Below are positions 12,656 through 27,515 of a DNA stretch of 64,000 nucleotides, piece by piece (the first letter of the stretch is position 1; the number at the start of each line of letters is the position of its first letter). Under the pieces are notes generated by a model that had not been told where the DNA came from, searched no databases, and saw only the letters and a list, made by a program, of their open reading frames with translations. This DNA comes from Chondrilla cf. caribensis (taxonomy: Eukaryota > Porifera > Demospongiae > Chondrillida > Chondrillidae): NCBI GenBank assembly GCA_964020155.1, contig OZ026569.1, positions 1,030,307-1,094,306 on the forward strand, read 5' to 3'. Made by a program: the position numbers and the translations under genes.

Positions 12656-12836
12656 CCGTATACGCTTTAACTTTTGCAGGGTTAAACTTTTGCAGATTGC
12701 CAGTTTTGCGATTTTCGCGGTTTATGACATAACCGCATACCCATTGCCCATCTGGTCTAAATTTTTGCGGGATTAAACTTCCGCGGATCGCTGCTGCTCT
12801 GAAGTTTAACCCTGCGAAAGTTAAAGCGTATACAGG
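12656..12836. mobile_element. MITE with GTATACGC termini (three paralogous copies)
   Basis: Inverted ends of about 30 bp start GTATACGCTTTAACTTT. Copies at about 12656, 18532 and 23767 sit at the same place in the three delta units, so insertion preceded the duplications. Confidence 0.7.
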
Positions 12837-12966
12837 AGTTAGTACACATTGTACATGGCTGGGTTCATGTGGTGCTTTGTACTCAACAACTAGACTACAT
12901 ACATTCTAAGCACATTCCACTGTGCAGTATGTTGACATCCGAGCACCTTTCTCTTTGGTGTTACAG

Positions 12967-13089
12967 ATCCAGTCTATGGCCTCGTGCATACCGTTCCCTG
13001 TTCAGGACACAAACTCCGGCAACCTAGAAAAGAGGCTGTGTACAGCCACTGGCCTGCCGGTGCCGTATGGAGATTCAACAGCAGAGACG
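12967..13089 (+). CDS. Exon B1, degenerate HisRS motif-3 exon
   Basis: 123 bases, phase 0, acceptor TTACAG and donor GTATGT. It encodes IQSMASCIPFPVQDTN and ends STAET. It is a copy of exon B3 (24074-24226) lacking ten codons that hold the GFTFCTEAL motif. The frame stays open. Confidence 0.5.
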
Positions 13090-13323
13090 GTATGTGTATA
13101 AATATATATGTTCATGACAACTCTTCTGTTATGAAGTTCAAATCACATACATATGTATGTGAATTTGTCATAGTTTATTCTCTCCTTTGGACTACATTAA
13201 AACAATACAGTGAAGAACTTACTTAGTGAATACCTCGGCTAGTACATAATCCAGCTAAAACTTGATGCAAGTGATTCTATGTACATGTAATGCATTATTT
13301 GGAGACTAAAGCTTGTTTCTATT

Positions 13324-13595
13324 TAGTGTTGCACTGATATGGTTTTTTACCGATAATCCGATTTGCCGATACTTACTAGCAAGCATTAGCCGATGTATTT
13401 AGCCAATCCAATAATAAAATTATACTAGTGTATGGGAGCACTACCAAGGGTGATGTTGTGAAGAGGTCTAACTGTATACTAGATGCTTGGAAAATACAAC
13501 GAAGTAAAAAAAAATATCTGTATGGATATGCACCCGATATGCATGACAATACCTATAATCGGCCAATAGCCGATCCGATTATCGGTGCAACACTA
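13324..13595. mobile_element. hAT-type MITE with 8-bp target duplication
   Basis: A 272-bp element with perfect 10-bp ends TAGTGTTGCA/TGCAACACTA and longer imperfect repeats rich in CCGAT. It is flanked by TTTCTATT (13316-13323) and TTTCCATT (13596-13603). The paralogous delta unit at about 19197 reads through as an uninterrupted TTTCTATT site, confirming the boundaries. Confidence 0.85.
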
Positions 13596-14166
13596 TTTCC
13601 ATTGTCTACACATACGCACCTGTGTGTACATTTTATATGTGGTATGTTGCGTGGACGACTTCAAAGGAAAAGCAGTGCACACATTCGTGATGTGTACACA
13701 CTTCCCTGATTTACACACACTTCATTCGATGTTGCATTGTGGATAATTGGTTATTTCCTATTCACACGTCTACTAATCATTGCTCAACCAAAGGTGCGCT
13801 TTCAAAATTAATAGCAACTGATTGACACAACATACCACATAATAGGCTTCTTACATATGAACTATAGAATTATGAAAGACACCATTGGATACTCTGTATA
13901 CAAAAGAGGGATGATATTGTATATAGAAGCTTTTAAATGGCTACAGTACACAAGCGGAACAAGGACATTTTTAAGCATAGAATTCAATCATAGAGAATTT
14001 TAAGAAGACTTGTGTTGTCGAAATGTCTTTTGACAACACAACTATGAATTTATTCACAATTGCTACTAAGGCTGAAACAATATATCGATATATCTATATT
14101 ATTTTGCAATATACAGCTCTGCAATATGGAGTAATGATACTTGTTCTGAATATCCATAATATGCAG

Positions 14167-14235
14167 AGCCAACAAGAAAATATCCCAGTCACTGATGACC
14201 TTCGTCAAAGGCCAAGCGTTGAATCCCAGGGCATG
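14167..14235 (+). CDS. Exon A4
   Basis: 69 bases, phase 0, encoding SQQENIPVTDDLRQ and ending ESQGM. It has a three-residue deletion relative to A2 and A3 and lies in the second alpha unit. Confidence 0.45.
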
Positions 14236-14674
14236 GTGAGAGAATGTTACAGTCCTTGTCTAGCACTCAAAGGATGGAGCAACGTATGTAACTTTATATG
14301 CACTGTTGTGATGTAAAGTTCAGCAGCAAATCAGTGTTATGTACTGTATCCATGTACGTATGTATGGATATTACCTAGTCCAGGGTTTTAGCCAGAGAAG
14401 ACTTAGAGGGGGGGGTCTTACTCCCAGACTCAAATCATACAATGATTCTGACTGTCAAGCTCATACCTATGAATGTAAAATATACTAAATATATTTATGT
14501 AAATGAGCTTAACAGAACAGGAGATGAATCAGATTCTGTAATTACTGTATAATATTATTATTAGAGAAGTGAGTACACATATGATAATGGTAGCAAGCAG
14601 CATATTATTATTACATTTTAGCACTAATAAATTAATATATCGTAAGAACACAAACTGTTAGTTACTGTTTCTGT

Positions 14675-16789
14675 TCAATTGCCGAACAGTCTACGATTCT
14701 TTGCCTTTGACCATCGTTTCACTGCCTCATTAAAGTTGAACTCGGTTAAATCAGGGCCTTCTCTGCGTATTCGTAGGAGGCGATCAAGAGTTTTCGTGTG
14801 CATGCGATTCCTGAGGTCAGTTTTGACACGATTCATAACACTGAAGCAACGTTCACAATCAGTGGTAGACACAGGTAGTACAAGAGCATGTACTAAAAGT
14901 TCTGAAATGGTAGGAAAAAGGTGAGTAATTGCCTCCTTGCTCAATATTTCCTGCGAAAGGTCTTGGAGAGAAACACATGTCCTGAGTTTGGTATGTCCTC
15001 GGACAAAAGAAACAAAATCTCTGTACTCCTTCCTACAAATTTCTCTATCTATTCCAATTGGACTATCACTGCCATTGCTATAATAGTGATCTAGGAGTAT
15101 TTCAAGCTTTTCTTCTGCTATTGCATCTTGGCCAAGGAGCCCAGCAGGGTCAAAGATACTAAAGGCTTCCAATAGGTCGACCTGAGGAAATCTGTCGCGG
15201 AGATTGGTGCTGATTTCTGTCAAAAACTTCTGACGAACAGAGACTTCATACCTCTCTGGTTCATTGGCTCTAATTTGCACAAGTTCAGTTGAACAATCTC
15301 CTTCATCTTCCTCTGATTGTGATTCGGAGCTCTGGTGCAATTTGTGAACCTCAGATGTGGTGGTTGCTATCAGCTGTTTGACCTTGTCCTCAAATTCAGT
15401 AGCTGATTCTTGTTGGAGTTTTTCAAGAGATAGAATGGTGGAGTTCAAAAGAGGGGAAACAAGTGTGAGATCAATGACAGATCGCTGAAAAATCAATGAC
15501 AGCCTATTTACTGCTGATAGCACGTCATTCAGCAGAACTAGTGATGCAAAAAAGTAGTAGCGTGCCAGCACTGTGCGCAAACCAACTGCAGTAGGATCAA
15601 CTTGCCGTTGCAGTGTTACAAAAACGGCTGCAAGGGTACGAAGGAGTGTAGTAACAGCTGCCTTGTGTGAAAGCCAGCGGGTATCAATTGCTTTTACAAT
15701 TTTTAGCTCAGGACTTTCCATTATTTCTTGAATGCTTTTAAGTTGTGCTGAACGTACAGTGGAGAAGTGAAGGTACTTCCACAGAGCAAGTAAGTGATCT
15801 TTCATTTGCTTCAAATATGGTACTTGGTTGGAAGCTTGACCAGTGGCCAAAGCCAAACGATGACAAATGCAGTGAACAGATATCATTTTACTATTTCTAA
15901 CCCGCAACAGAGTGGCTACACCTCCCCAACAACCGGTCATCACACTTGCCCCATCGCTACCAAAGGAGGAGAATCTGCTAATATCAAGCTCTGCAGACTC
16001 ACCAAGGTAGGTTGTAATGGCATCTACAATATTTGTAGCCCTTCCGTCTTCTATGTCAACAATTTTCAAAAAATGTGTCTTCAGTTTCCCTCCTGCCACT
16101 GCCCTACCGTACAACACAAGCTGCTTAAGTACACTGACGTCAGTAGATTCGTCCACCATGATGCTGAATGCACTACTTCCCTTCATGTCACTTAAGATGT
16201 CTTCCAAGACCAGACCATCTATAACCTCCAGAAACTCATTAACAATTTGTGGAGAAGTGTATGTTGCATTGCGACCAACATTTAAAGCTTTGAAATATGT
16301 ACAGCCCAAGTTCTCAGCTAGTACAAGGAGTTGGGGGTAAGTAGTTGTGTGGGAAATCTCCTGTTTACAGAGCCAGTATAGGCACTTGCAACAACCGATT
16401 GCTGCCTTTGTCTCTATATTGAAAGCTTCACTAAAGACTTGAGGGATCCCACCAGTAGCTTTGTGTAGCTCAGCCTCAAGAGCACGTTTATGCATCTTAC
16501 TACTTGCGTGTTTCTTGATCTTATCCAGTCGCACATGGAAGCAAGGCTCAGTGGTCCACACTTTACTTCCACTTCGAGGCACTATACCATGATTTTTACA
16601 CAAGTTACAGATCATTCCTAGTTTACCATCTTTTCCTCGTACTTCCTGTAGCCACTTGAACTGTTTCTGCCAATCTAAGCCGATGCCAGTCTTCCAATGG
16701 TGGGTATTCTTTCTTTGCCGCTTGCGTTCTGGCTTTTTACCTAAATTCGTCCGTCGACATTCTATCTTCGTCTTCCGTACAACCTTCAT
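14675..16789 (-). CDS. hAT transposase, 704 aa, intact
   Basis: DNA-cutting enzyme of a hAT transposon. The frame is open for 704 codons. A basic N-terminus is followed by a BED/TTF-like zinc finger (C61, C64, H94, H100). The RNase H-like core shows VDESTD (D213) and FGSDGASVM (D279), the expected first two acidic residues. The C-terminal hAT dimerisation region starts near residue 625 (FPTISELL) and contains CERCFSVMNRVKTDLRN with the likely third acidic residue E646. The overall type is like the KIAA1586/ZNF862-related animal hAT proteins. Together with the preserved ends, no stops inside suggest a fairly recent and possibly active copy. An upstream frame (16737-16976) may encode a further N-terminal leader. 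Confidence 0.92.
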   Translation of the reverse strand: MKVVRKTKIECRRTNLGKKPERKRQRKNTHHWKTGIGLDWQKQFKWLQEVRGKDGKLGMICNLCKNHGIVPRSGSKVWTTEPCFHVRLDKIKKHASSKMHKRALEAELHKATGGIPQVFSEAFNIETKAAIGCCKCLYWLCKQEISHTTTYPQLLVLAENLGCTYFKALNVGRNATYTSPQIVNEFLEVIDGLVLEDILSDMKGSSAFSIMVDESTDVSVLKQLVLYGRAVAGGKLKTHFLKIVDIEDGRATNIVDAITTYLGESAELDISRFSSFGSDGASVMTGCWGGVATLLRVRNSKMISVHCICHRLALATGQASNQVPYLKQMKDHLLALWKYLHFSTVRSAQLKSIQEIMESPELKIVKAIDTRWLSHKAAVTTLLRTLAAVFVTLQRQVDPTAVGLRTVLARYYFFASLVLLNDVLSAVNRLSLIFQRSVIDLTLVSPLLNSTILSLEKLQQESATEFEDKVKQLIATTTSEVHKLHQSSESQSEEDEGDCSTELVQIRANEPERYEVSVRQKFLTEISTNLRDRFPQVDLLEAFSIFDPAGLLGQDAIAEEKLEILLDHYYSNGSDSPIGIDREICRKEYRDFVSFVRGHTKLRTCVSLQDLSQEILSKEAITHLFPTISELLVHALVLPVSTTDCERCFSVMNRVKTDLRNRMHTKTLDRLLRIRREGPDLTEFNFNEAVKRWSKAKNRRLFGN

Positions 16790-16976
16790 TGCTAGAGCAG
16801 GGGCTTTGTTCGCTTTCGTCGCTTCTTTCCAGATCCTCGTTATTAGTCAAATAATCGCTCATCTTGTTATCACGATATTTTTCTTCATTATCGCTGTAAG
16901 ATTGAGTACATGTACTGGAAGCTGAAGTAGAAGGCCTTTCGCTGGAAGTCAAGAAACAATCGAGCATTTTCTGCAT
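16737..16976 (-). CDS. Possible N-terminal leader of the hAT transposase
   Basis: 79 codons starting MQKMLDCFLTSS, then Ser-rich and acidic (CTEDEDRMSTDEFR), overlapping the start of the 704-aa frame in another phase. Such Phe/Leu-containing, acidic leaders commonly precede the zinc finger in this family. Either a one-base shift near 16750 separates it from the main frame or it is a short upstream ORF. Confidence 0.4.
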   Translation of the reverse strand: MQKMLDCFLTSSERPSTSASSTCTQSYSDNEEKYRDNKMSDYLTNNEDLERSDESEQSPCSSNEGCTEDEDRMSTDEFR

Positions 16977-17013
16977 TCTCCGTTGAACAAAATCGTCGTG
17001 CGCGTGGCTGAAC

Positions 17014-17061
17014 CATAGACACTCTAAACTACGTAACGTTACGTAGTTTAGAGTGTCTATG
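17014..17061. repeat. Perfect 48-bp palindrome with 8-bp flanking repeat
   Basis: Two 24-bp arms meet without a loop; each begins CATAGACACTCTAAAC. GGCTGAAC occurs immediately before (17006-17013) and again at 17061-17068, like a target duplication. It lies inside the hAT element, upstream of the transposase. Confidence 0.85.
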
Positions 17062-17539
17062 GCTGAACCTACACATGTCTACTGCACGTGGCAATAGTAT
17101 GTGAAATTACACGTATCAATGAATATAATAATACTAATACAGTATACAATGGTCAATATACTAATACTGTAAATAGTGATAATAGGGAAGGGAGGCGGCA
17201 AGCAATTGAAGGGGGGCGGGGAACTGATGAAGAAGGGCGGGGAGATTTATAGGGGGCGGACCCGCCCTCCTTCATGGCTTTAGCTAAAACCATGTAGTCT
17301 GTCAACAGGGTAACACTACTTATGGTACATTGTCCCCTAGTTTAATTCTGTGATTTACTGTTGTAGTTGAGTATGGGATGGTGATTTTGGATAAATAGAA
17401 TTGCCTTCAGTCCCCAGAGCTTGTTTCTATTGTCTACACATACTTACTCACCTGTGTGTACATTTCTATATATTAATCTGCTCTGTATGTACCTACGTGC
17501 GTACATGATGACTACATACAGGTATTTGGTAATTTACAG

Positions 17540-17641
17540 ACTGGTGGTAACATACAGAACGATGACCAGGGTAGTGACGATGTACACAGTGATGACGACA
17601 ATGTACACGACACAGGACAACTCTGCTCAGCTGATCCTATG
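17540..17641 (+). CDS. Exon C1
   Basis: 102 bases, phase 0, acceptor TTTACAG and donor GTGAGA. It encodes TGGNIQNDDQGSDDV and ends with a tail like that of C2 and C3 (ADPM). An acidic, Asn/Gln/Asp-rich tail exon. Confidence 0.45.
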
Positions 17642-18139
17642 GTGAGAGATGAAACACCAGTATTAGTATGTGTACGGTGTGATACATAAACAGAGACTGA
17701 GTACAGTACATACGTATGTATTACATATGTGTACTATGTACATGTATGTATCCTGGTGTATATGCGGTTGCCCTTTACATTAAATGAATGGTTAGTCCAG
17801 CTAGCTTAACTAACACATCCCTAAATGCTCGTACACTAATATGTATGCTAGGGTGGGAAGGTATGATGTAGGGCCAGCAACAGTGACTACAGGTTATGCA
17901 TATCCAGCTGAATTGTTGTTAGCTATGCACCTGTGGCCTTATCCCCACAAGGGGCAGGGTGAGTGGGAAACTTGTCAATGACAGGATAGTACATGACCTA
18001 ATAAGGGGGGGGGGGACTAATTGATGCAAGGGACAAAATATTAATGTGACAGAAGAAGAGTTAATAGCATACTTTGTTGCATACTTCAGTGTTTGGGTGT
18101 GCCTAATATCCATGTGTTGTGTTCTCTGCCTGTGTACAG

Positions 18140-18170
18140 AGCCAACAAGGTAGCATAGAAAATGTCCCTG
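18140..18170 (+). pseudogene. Exon A5, truncated
   Basis: It starts like A2 (SQQGSIENVP) after a TACAG acceptor, but is cut after about ten codons where a delta-unit junction begins. No donor remains. Confidence 0.55.
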
Positions 18171-18841
18171 TCATTGCTTGCAAGTATTCCATAATCACAT
18201 TATAACTGTGATATTCGACCTGGAGAATTGTATTGACATAAAATTTGATATCACAATTACCTTTAGAACACAGTTGTCAGGTAATATTGTGTCTACCCAA
18301 GGTTTCAGCCACATGATGTGTCTGGTGTGAGTTGAAAGTTGTATAAACAACTGTTCATTGTTATTTTAGAAAACACCTCTTATACTTTCAGATAGTGACA
18401 ACCTTTTCACTGCCTGCCATTCAATAATCATGATATCAAAATGTTCACAGCTGACAATAATTACTGTATTTTGTATGAAAGTTAGGATAATGCCCAACAC
18501 TAAGGCACAGAATACAACCATATGCACCCACCGTATACGCTTTAACTTTTGCAGGGTTAAACTTTTGCAGATTGCCAGTTTCACGATTTACGCGGTTTAT
18601 GACATAACCACACACCCATTGCCCATCTGGTCTTAATTTTTGCGGGATGAAACTTACGTGGATCGCTGCTGCTCTGAAGTTTAACCCTGCGAGAGTTAAA
18701 GCATATACAGGAGTTAGTACACATTGTACATGGCTGAGTAGATGTGGTACTTTGTACTCAATAACTAGACTACATACATTCTAGGCACTTTCCGCTGTGC
18801 AGTATGTTGACATCCGAGCACCTTTCTCTTTGGTGTTACAG

Positions 18842-18970
18842 ATCCAGTCTATGGCCCTAATGGCGAACACACGGTTCCCTATTCAGGAAAGAAACCCCGA
18901 CAACCTAGAAAAGAGGCTGTGTCCACCCACTGGCCTGCCGGTGCCGTATAGGGATTCAACAGCGGAGATG
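18842..18970 (+). CDS. Exon B2, degenerate HisRS motif-3 exon
   Basis: 129 bases, phase 0, donor GTACGT. It encodes IQSMALMANTRFPIQ and ends STAEM. Eight codons covering the GFTFCTEAL motif of B3 are missing, at a different breakpoint from B1, so the losses were independent or B1 was reduced further. Confidence 0.5.
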
Positions 18971-19502
18971 GTACGTGTATAAATATATATGTTCATGACA
19001 ACTCTTCTGTTATGAAGTTCAAACCACATACATATGTATGTGAATTTGTCATAGTTCATTCTCTCCTTTGGACTACATTAAAACAATACAGTGAAGAACT
19101 TACTTAGTGAATACCTCGGCTAGTACATAATCCAGCTAAAACTTGATGCATGTGATTCTATGTACATGTAATGCATCATTTGGAGACAAAGCTTGTTTCT
19201 ATTGTCTACACATACGCACCTGTGTGTACATTTGTATATGTGGTATGTTGCGTGGACGACATCGAAGGAAAAGCAATGTACACATTCGTGATGTACGCAC
19301 ACTTCCCTGATTTACATACACTTCATTCAATGTTGTATTGTGGATAATTGGTTATTTCCTATTCACACATCTACTAATCATTGCTCAACCAAAGGTGCAC
19401 TTTCAAAATTACTAGCAACTGATTGACACAACATACCACATAATAGGCTTCGTACATACGTATGTACATGATGACCAGATACAGGTATTTCGTGATTTAC
19501 AG

Positions 19503-19619
19503 ATTTTTGGCAGTGTACAGAGTGGTGTTGTACAGAACTATGACCAGGGCAGTGATGTTGCACTCAATGACACTGGTCAACTCCCCATAACTGATTCTAT
19601 GGTGGCAGAAGAAACATCA
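19503..19619 (+). CDS. Exon C2
   Basis: 117 bases, phase 0, encoding IFGSVQSGVVQNYDQG and ending MVAEETS before GTGAGT. It carries a single copy of the 30-bp unit that is present five times in C3. Confidence 0.45.
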
Positions 19620-20356
19620 GTGAGTACAGTATAACCTTGTTAAGACAAACACTCTTAAGACAAATTTCTGCTTAATACAAACTAATTTCCGAGTATCATT
19701 TGGTTTGCTGTAGTAGTGTACATATAGTATGCCTATCCTGATAAGAAGAACATCTGATAACAAGATCCCTTGTAGTTTGCTTTAAGAGCTTCCACTGTAT
19801 TAGTATATGTATGGTGTGATGCATAAAAGGAGACTGAGTACAGTACATACATATTACATATGTGTAATACTGTATGAGCAGAAATTTTCACGGTACTAAA
19901 CTTTTGTGGTTTTCACGGAATGCCAGGTCATCCGCAAAAGTTTAATCCGCGAATTATTATGGTACTTGTGATTATATATATGTAGTATAATGTAGTGATT
20001 ATAAAATGGCCGTCTATTTTCTACGTACAGTGCACGTTGCAAAACATGACTACAATAGAACAAAGGACAATAGGTTTTTTGTTAGTTTAAATAAAGCATT
20101 GACCCAAGATTCTCGTATTTTTGTTCATCCTGAATTTTAATAAGATGTTGACAGTTACAGCATAGGGGGTCTTTTCTATTAGCAAATACCTTGGCTAGTA
20201 CATAATCCGGCTAAAACTTGATACGTTCATTCCCTAGGTCATGTACACTATATGTGTGTATGAAGTGTGTACTCTTTAATACCTGCCAAACACACAAGGG
20301 GAATACACACATGTACAGAATTCTGTCAGTACCAACTTTGAATGTTTTTCGATCAG
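19620..20356. other. Intronic stretch between C2 and the HisRS-like core
   Basis: No exon is supported. A partial MITE-like inverted repeat lies at about 19887-19965 (CACGGTACTAAACTTTTG and its partner). The remainder is AT-rich. Confidence 0.4.
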
Positions 20357-25028
<4,672 letters not shown>

Positions 25029-25676
25029 GTGAGTATTATAGTAATTGTACGGTGTGATACATACGTAAGAGACTGAGTACAGTACATACGTACATATAAC
25101 ATAATATGTAATATGTACATGTATGTATCCTGGTGCATCTAGCCCATCTAGCTCCACTGACATATCCCTTACTGCTTGTACACTATGTAAGTGCCCAAAA
25201 GGATGGGAAGGGATGATGTGGGGCCAGCAGCAGTGACTACGGGTTATGCAATATCCAACTGAATCGTTTAAATGCAAATATTGTATTGACTATAATATTA
25301 TTCATAGCTGAGGTAGCCATTTGTTATAATATGAATCATTGTTCAATTGAATTAACAATCTGTAGGTCCCTACAGTATCTCTGTAAAGTCCAGATCAGTC
25401 CACCAGACCAAGTTTTTCCTTCTCTTCTTTGATATGCCATTTTATTGATTGGTGAAACAGGATCTGGTAAATACCTAGCCCTTAAGTATAATGCTTTCCC
25501 CTGCCATGACATGTTTGTCAAGCTGGAGTATTGCACAAACGAAATGACTGTTATTGGGTGAACATTGGCCCTTTCTGCCCCTCTGGGTGTTTGCATAGTA
25601 CAGCATTAAGGGATATGACAGTACTGTTGGCTGCATGGACTAATGTACAGTGTTCAGTACACTTTTTATGTTCCAG

Positions 25677-25769
25677 GGAGAGATTGATACATTTGGAGGT
25701 CCATCACATCAACATTTGTCCCCATTCACACACATCATTTTCATCCTCAAGATCATTTCCGCAATTTAA
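25677..25769 (+). CDS. Possible terminal exon of HisRS-like copy 1
   Basis: After a TTCCAG acceptor, 31 phase-0 codons starting GEIDTFGGPSHQH end in TAA. The phase fits exon C3. It does not resemble the last exon of copy 2, so the assignment is weak. Confidence 0.3.
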   Translation, partial: GEIDTFGGPSHQHLSPFTHIIFILKIISAI

Positions 25770-27313
25770 CATTTGTCGTTATCTATACACAGGATCACCA
25801 TGACGCTCATAACCACAGGTCGGATATGGAGTGAGGTCTAAAGCAACCAGCAGATTGGTTGTGGTTCAAATTCCAGTTGGTGAAAGGCGACAGTGCTATA
25901 TGGTATTCTACCGCGTATGGAGTAATTCCCCCATAGTGTTCAATTTCATTTCAGAAAGAGGAATCTGTCTATCCACCATTCCAAACTTTCTATCTGCATT
26001 AGACAGTAAAGCCCAACTACATCACTTCATGTTTAATTCACGTATAACTTGGTGTGACTCGTAGTGCATTGTGTTTTAATATACAATGTTGTTTTTATTG
26101 ATAATTATTATCAGATTTATTATCGATTTTCCTTTTTATTGTGGTGTTGTAAATAGTGCCTGCTTATGTAAGTGCAGTATTGTGGACCCCCTATGATGTC
26201 TACCTTGTGAGGAAATAGCTTCTGTTCACACAAATAATTGTGAACATACCTATAGTTGTCAAGAAACTTGTACAGAAAACGGCAGAAGAAAATGCCTGCC
26301 GGCCGTGGGTCTGGGAACGAGACTAGCCAGCCAGAGGACCTTCAGCCGCCATTAATTTTTATACGACAAGGTTAGTCTCGTTCCCAGACCCACGGCCGGC
26401 AGGCATTTTACTCTGTCCAGTAGAATAAAATGGCGGCCGGAAGTGGGTCTTGGAACGAAACTGGATGAAGGTCGGATACGTCAGACTGGAGGTCACTGAG
26501 GTCAGGTTGCGGTCAAAAAAGGCGCCAAAAATAAAAGAGAAAAGTTACGGGTGTAAGAAAAACCGGAATAACTGAGCCCATCGCTAGCTGGACACTGACT
26601 AAGTGGACGAATGAGAAGTAGCTAGCTATAAATGCATGTAAAAATACTACCGACTGAGATTTATTGCCTATTGTGTTGGTAAGTTGCTGTATTAGTAATT
26701 ACTTGCTTGTAAAGCAATGTATTGTAGGCCAACAACGTATGTTTGTAAAGTGGGCTTTTTATGACTTGTCGATTACTTCTGCTATTTTATAATGGATTAT
26801 ATTATTATAATATACTGCAATTGATATATGATACAACTGTCACGCTCAAAGGAAGAAGTGGTCATGTTTGAAATGTGAAGTGGTTCACACAAGCGAGGAA
26901 TCATGCATCAACATGCACTGTAATGTATGTCCAAGTCCTTAACTTATCACATGCACCTCACTGTACTGTATACTGTTTTCAGAATAGCAATTTTTGCTTC
27001 ATTTTGCTCATGTTCAAGGTTGAAACATCCGGCAAAATGAAGTTTATTAATTGGCAAAGGCTTTAATACAACTGATAATTAATTTTTAATCCCTTTAACA
27101 GTTGTGTTGACAGTATAATCCAATTTCTTCTTCAATGTTCTGATTTCTTGAATCTCAGGATACAAGCTGGAGAAAACAGTGATGTGTTACCCACATGGTC
27201 TACTTGGGAGACCTTGGCTAGGACGTATGTACATCCATAGAATTGGCAGGTAGGGAGTGATCTGCTTATGATACCCCTACTGAGAGTATTGTGCTGTAAT
27301 ACCCTGCCTACAG
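25770..27313. other. Non-coding stretch with inverted repeat 26289-26409
   Basis: Two 37-bp arms starting AAAATGCCTGCCGGCCGTGG (26289-26325) and their complement (26373-26409) enclose about 47 bp. A diverged third arm, AAAATGGCGGCCGGAAGTGG, follows at about 26428. No supported exon lies in this stretch. Confidence 0.6.
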
Positions 27314-27515
27314 ACACCAGAGAGATGTGAATGTGCAGGATTCTATGAACTATTGTGTACCTGTTTTGCTGAATATGAATGCTACACTGATGTCTTCTAC
27401 CACCGTATAACTCCCTGCTCCTTACCAGAGAGAGAACATGTGCTGTATTCATCAGTGGTAGCTGAAGAGCCCCAACAATTGATCAATGACAGTTATTGGC
27501 CATCCCTTGTGTGGG
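27314..27515 (+). CDS. Possible internal exon, unknown protein
   Basis: 202 bases between a CTACAG acceptor and GTATGT donor are open: TPERCECAGFYELL, a Cys/Tyr-rich middle, then EEPQQLINDSYWPSLVW. Composition is protein-like with balanced acidic and aromatic residues. I do not recognise the family, and no partner exon is clear. Confidence 0.35.

Larger units (their letters stand above)
12320..13870. repeat. Duplication unit delta (copies at 18215 and 23480)
   Basis: The unit carries a shared MITE, exon B and a shared downstream intron. Copies begin near 12320, 18215 and 23480 and can be followed for about 1.2-1.5 kb each. Exon C lies at the end of the second (19503) and third (24789) copies. 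Confidence 0.85.
14381..17294 (-). mobile_element. Complete hAT transposon
   Basis: The ends are CAGGGTTTTAGCCAGAG on the left and its imperfect complement on the right (CATGGTTTTAGCTAAAG read inward). TAGTC flanks both sides (14376-14380 and 17295-17299), a 5-bp target duplication. The unoccupied paralogous site is at about 10728-10860, where ACCTAGTCTGTCAACAGGG reads straight through. The element holds one long transposase frame on the minus strand. Confidence 0.9.

Noticed and set aside
15794..16340. Plus-strand frames within the hAT element
   Set aside because: They are antisense to the well-supported 704-aa transposase.
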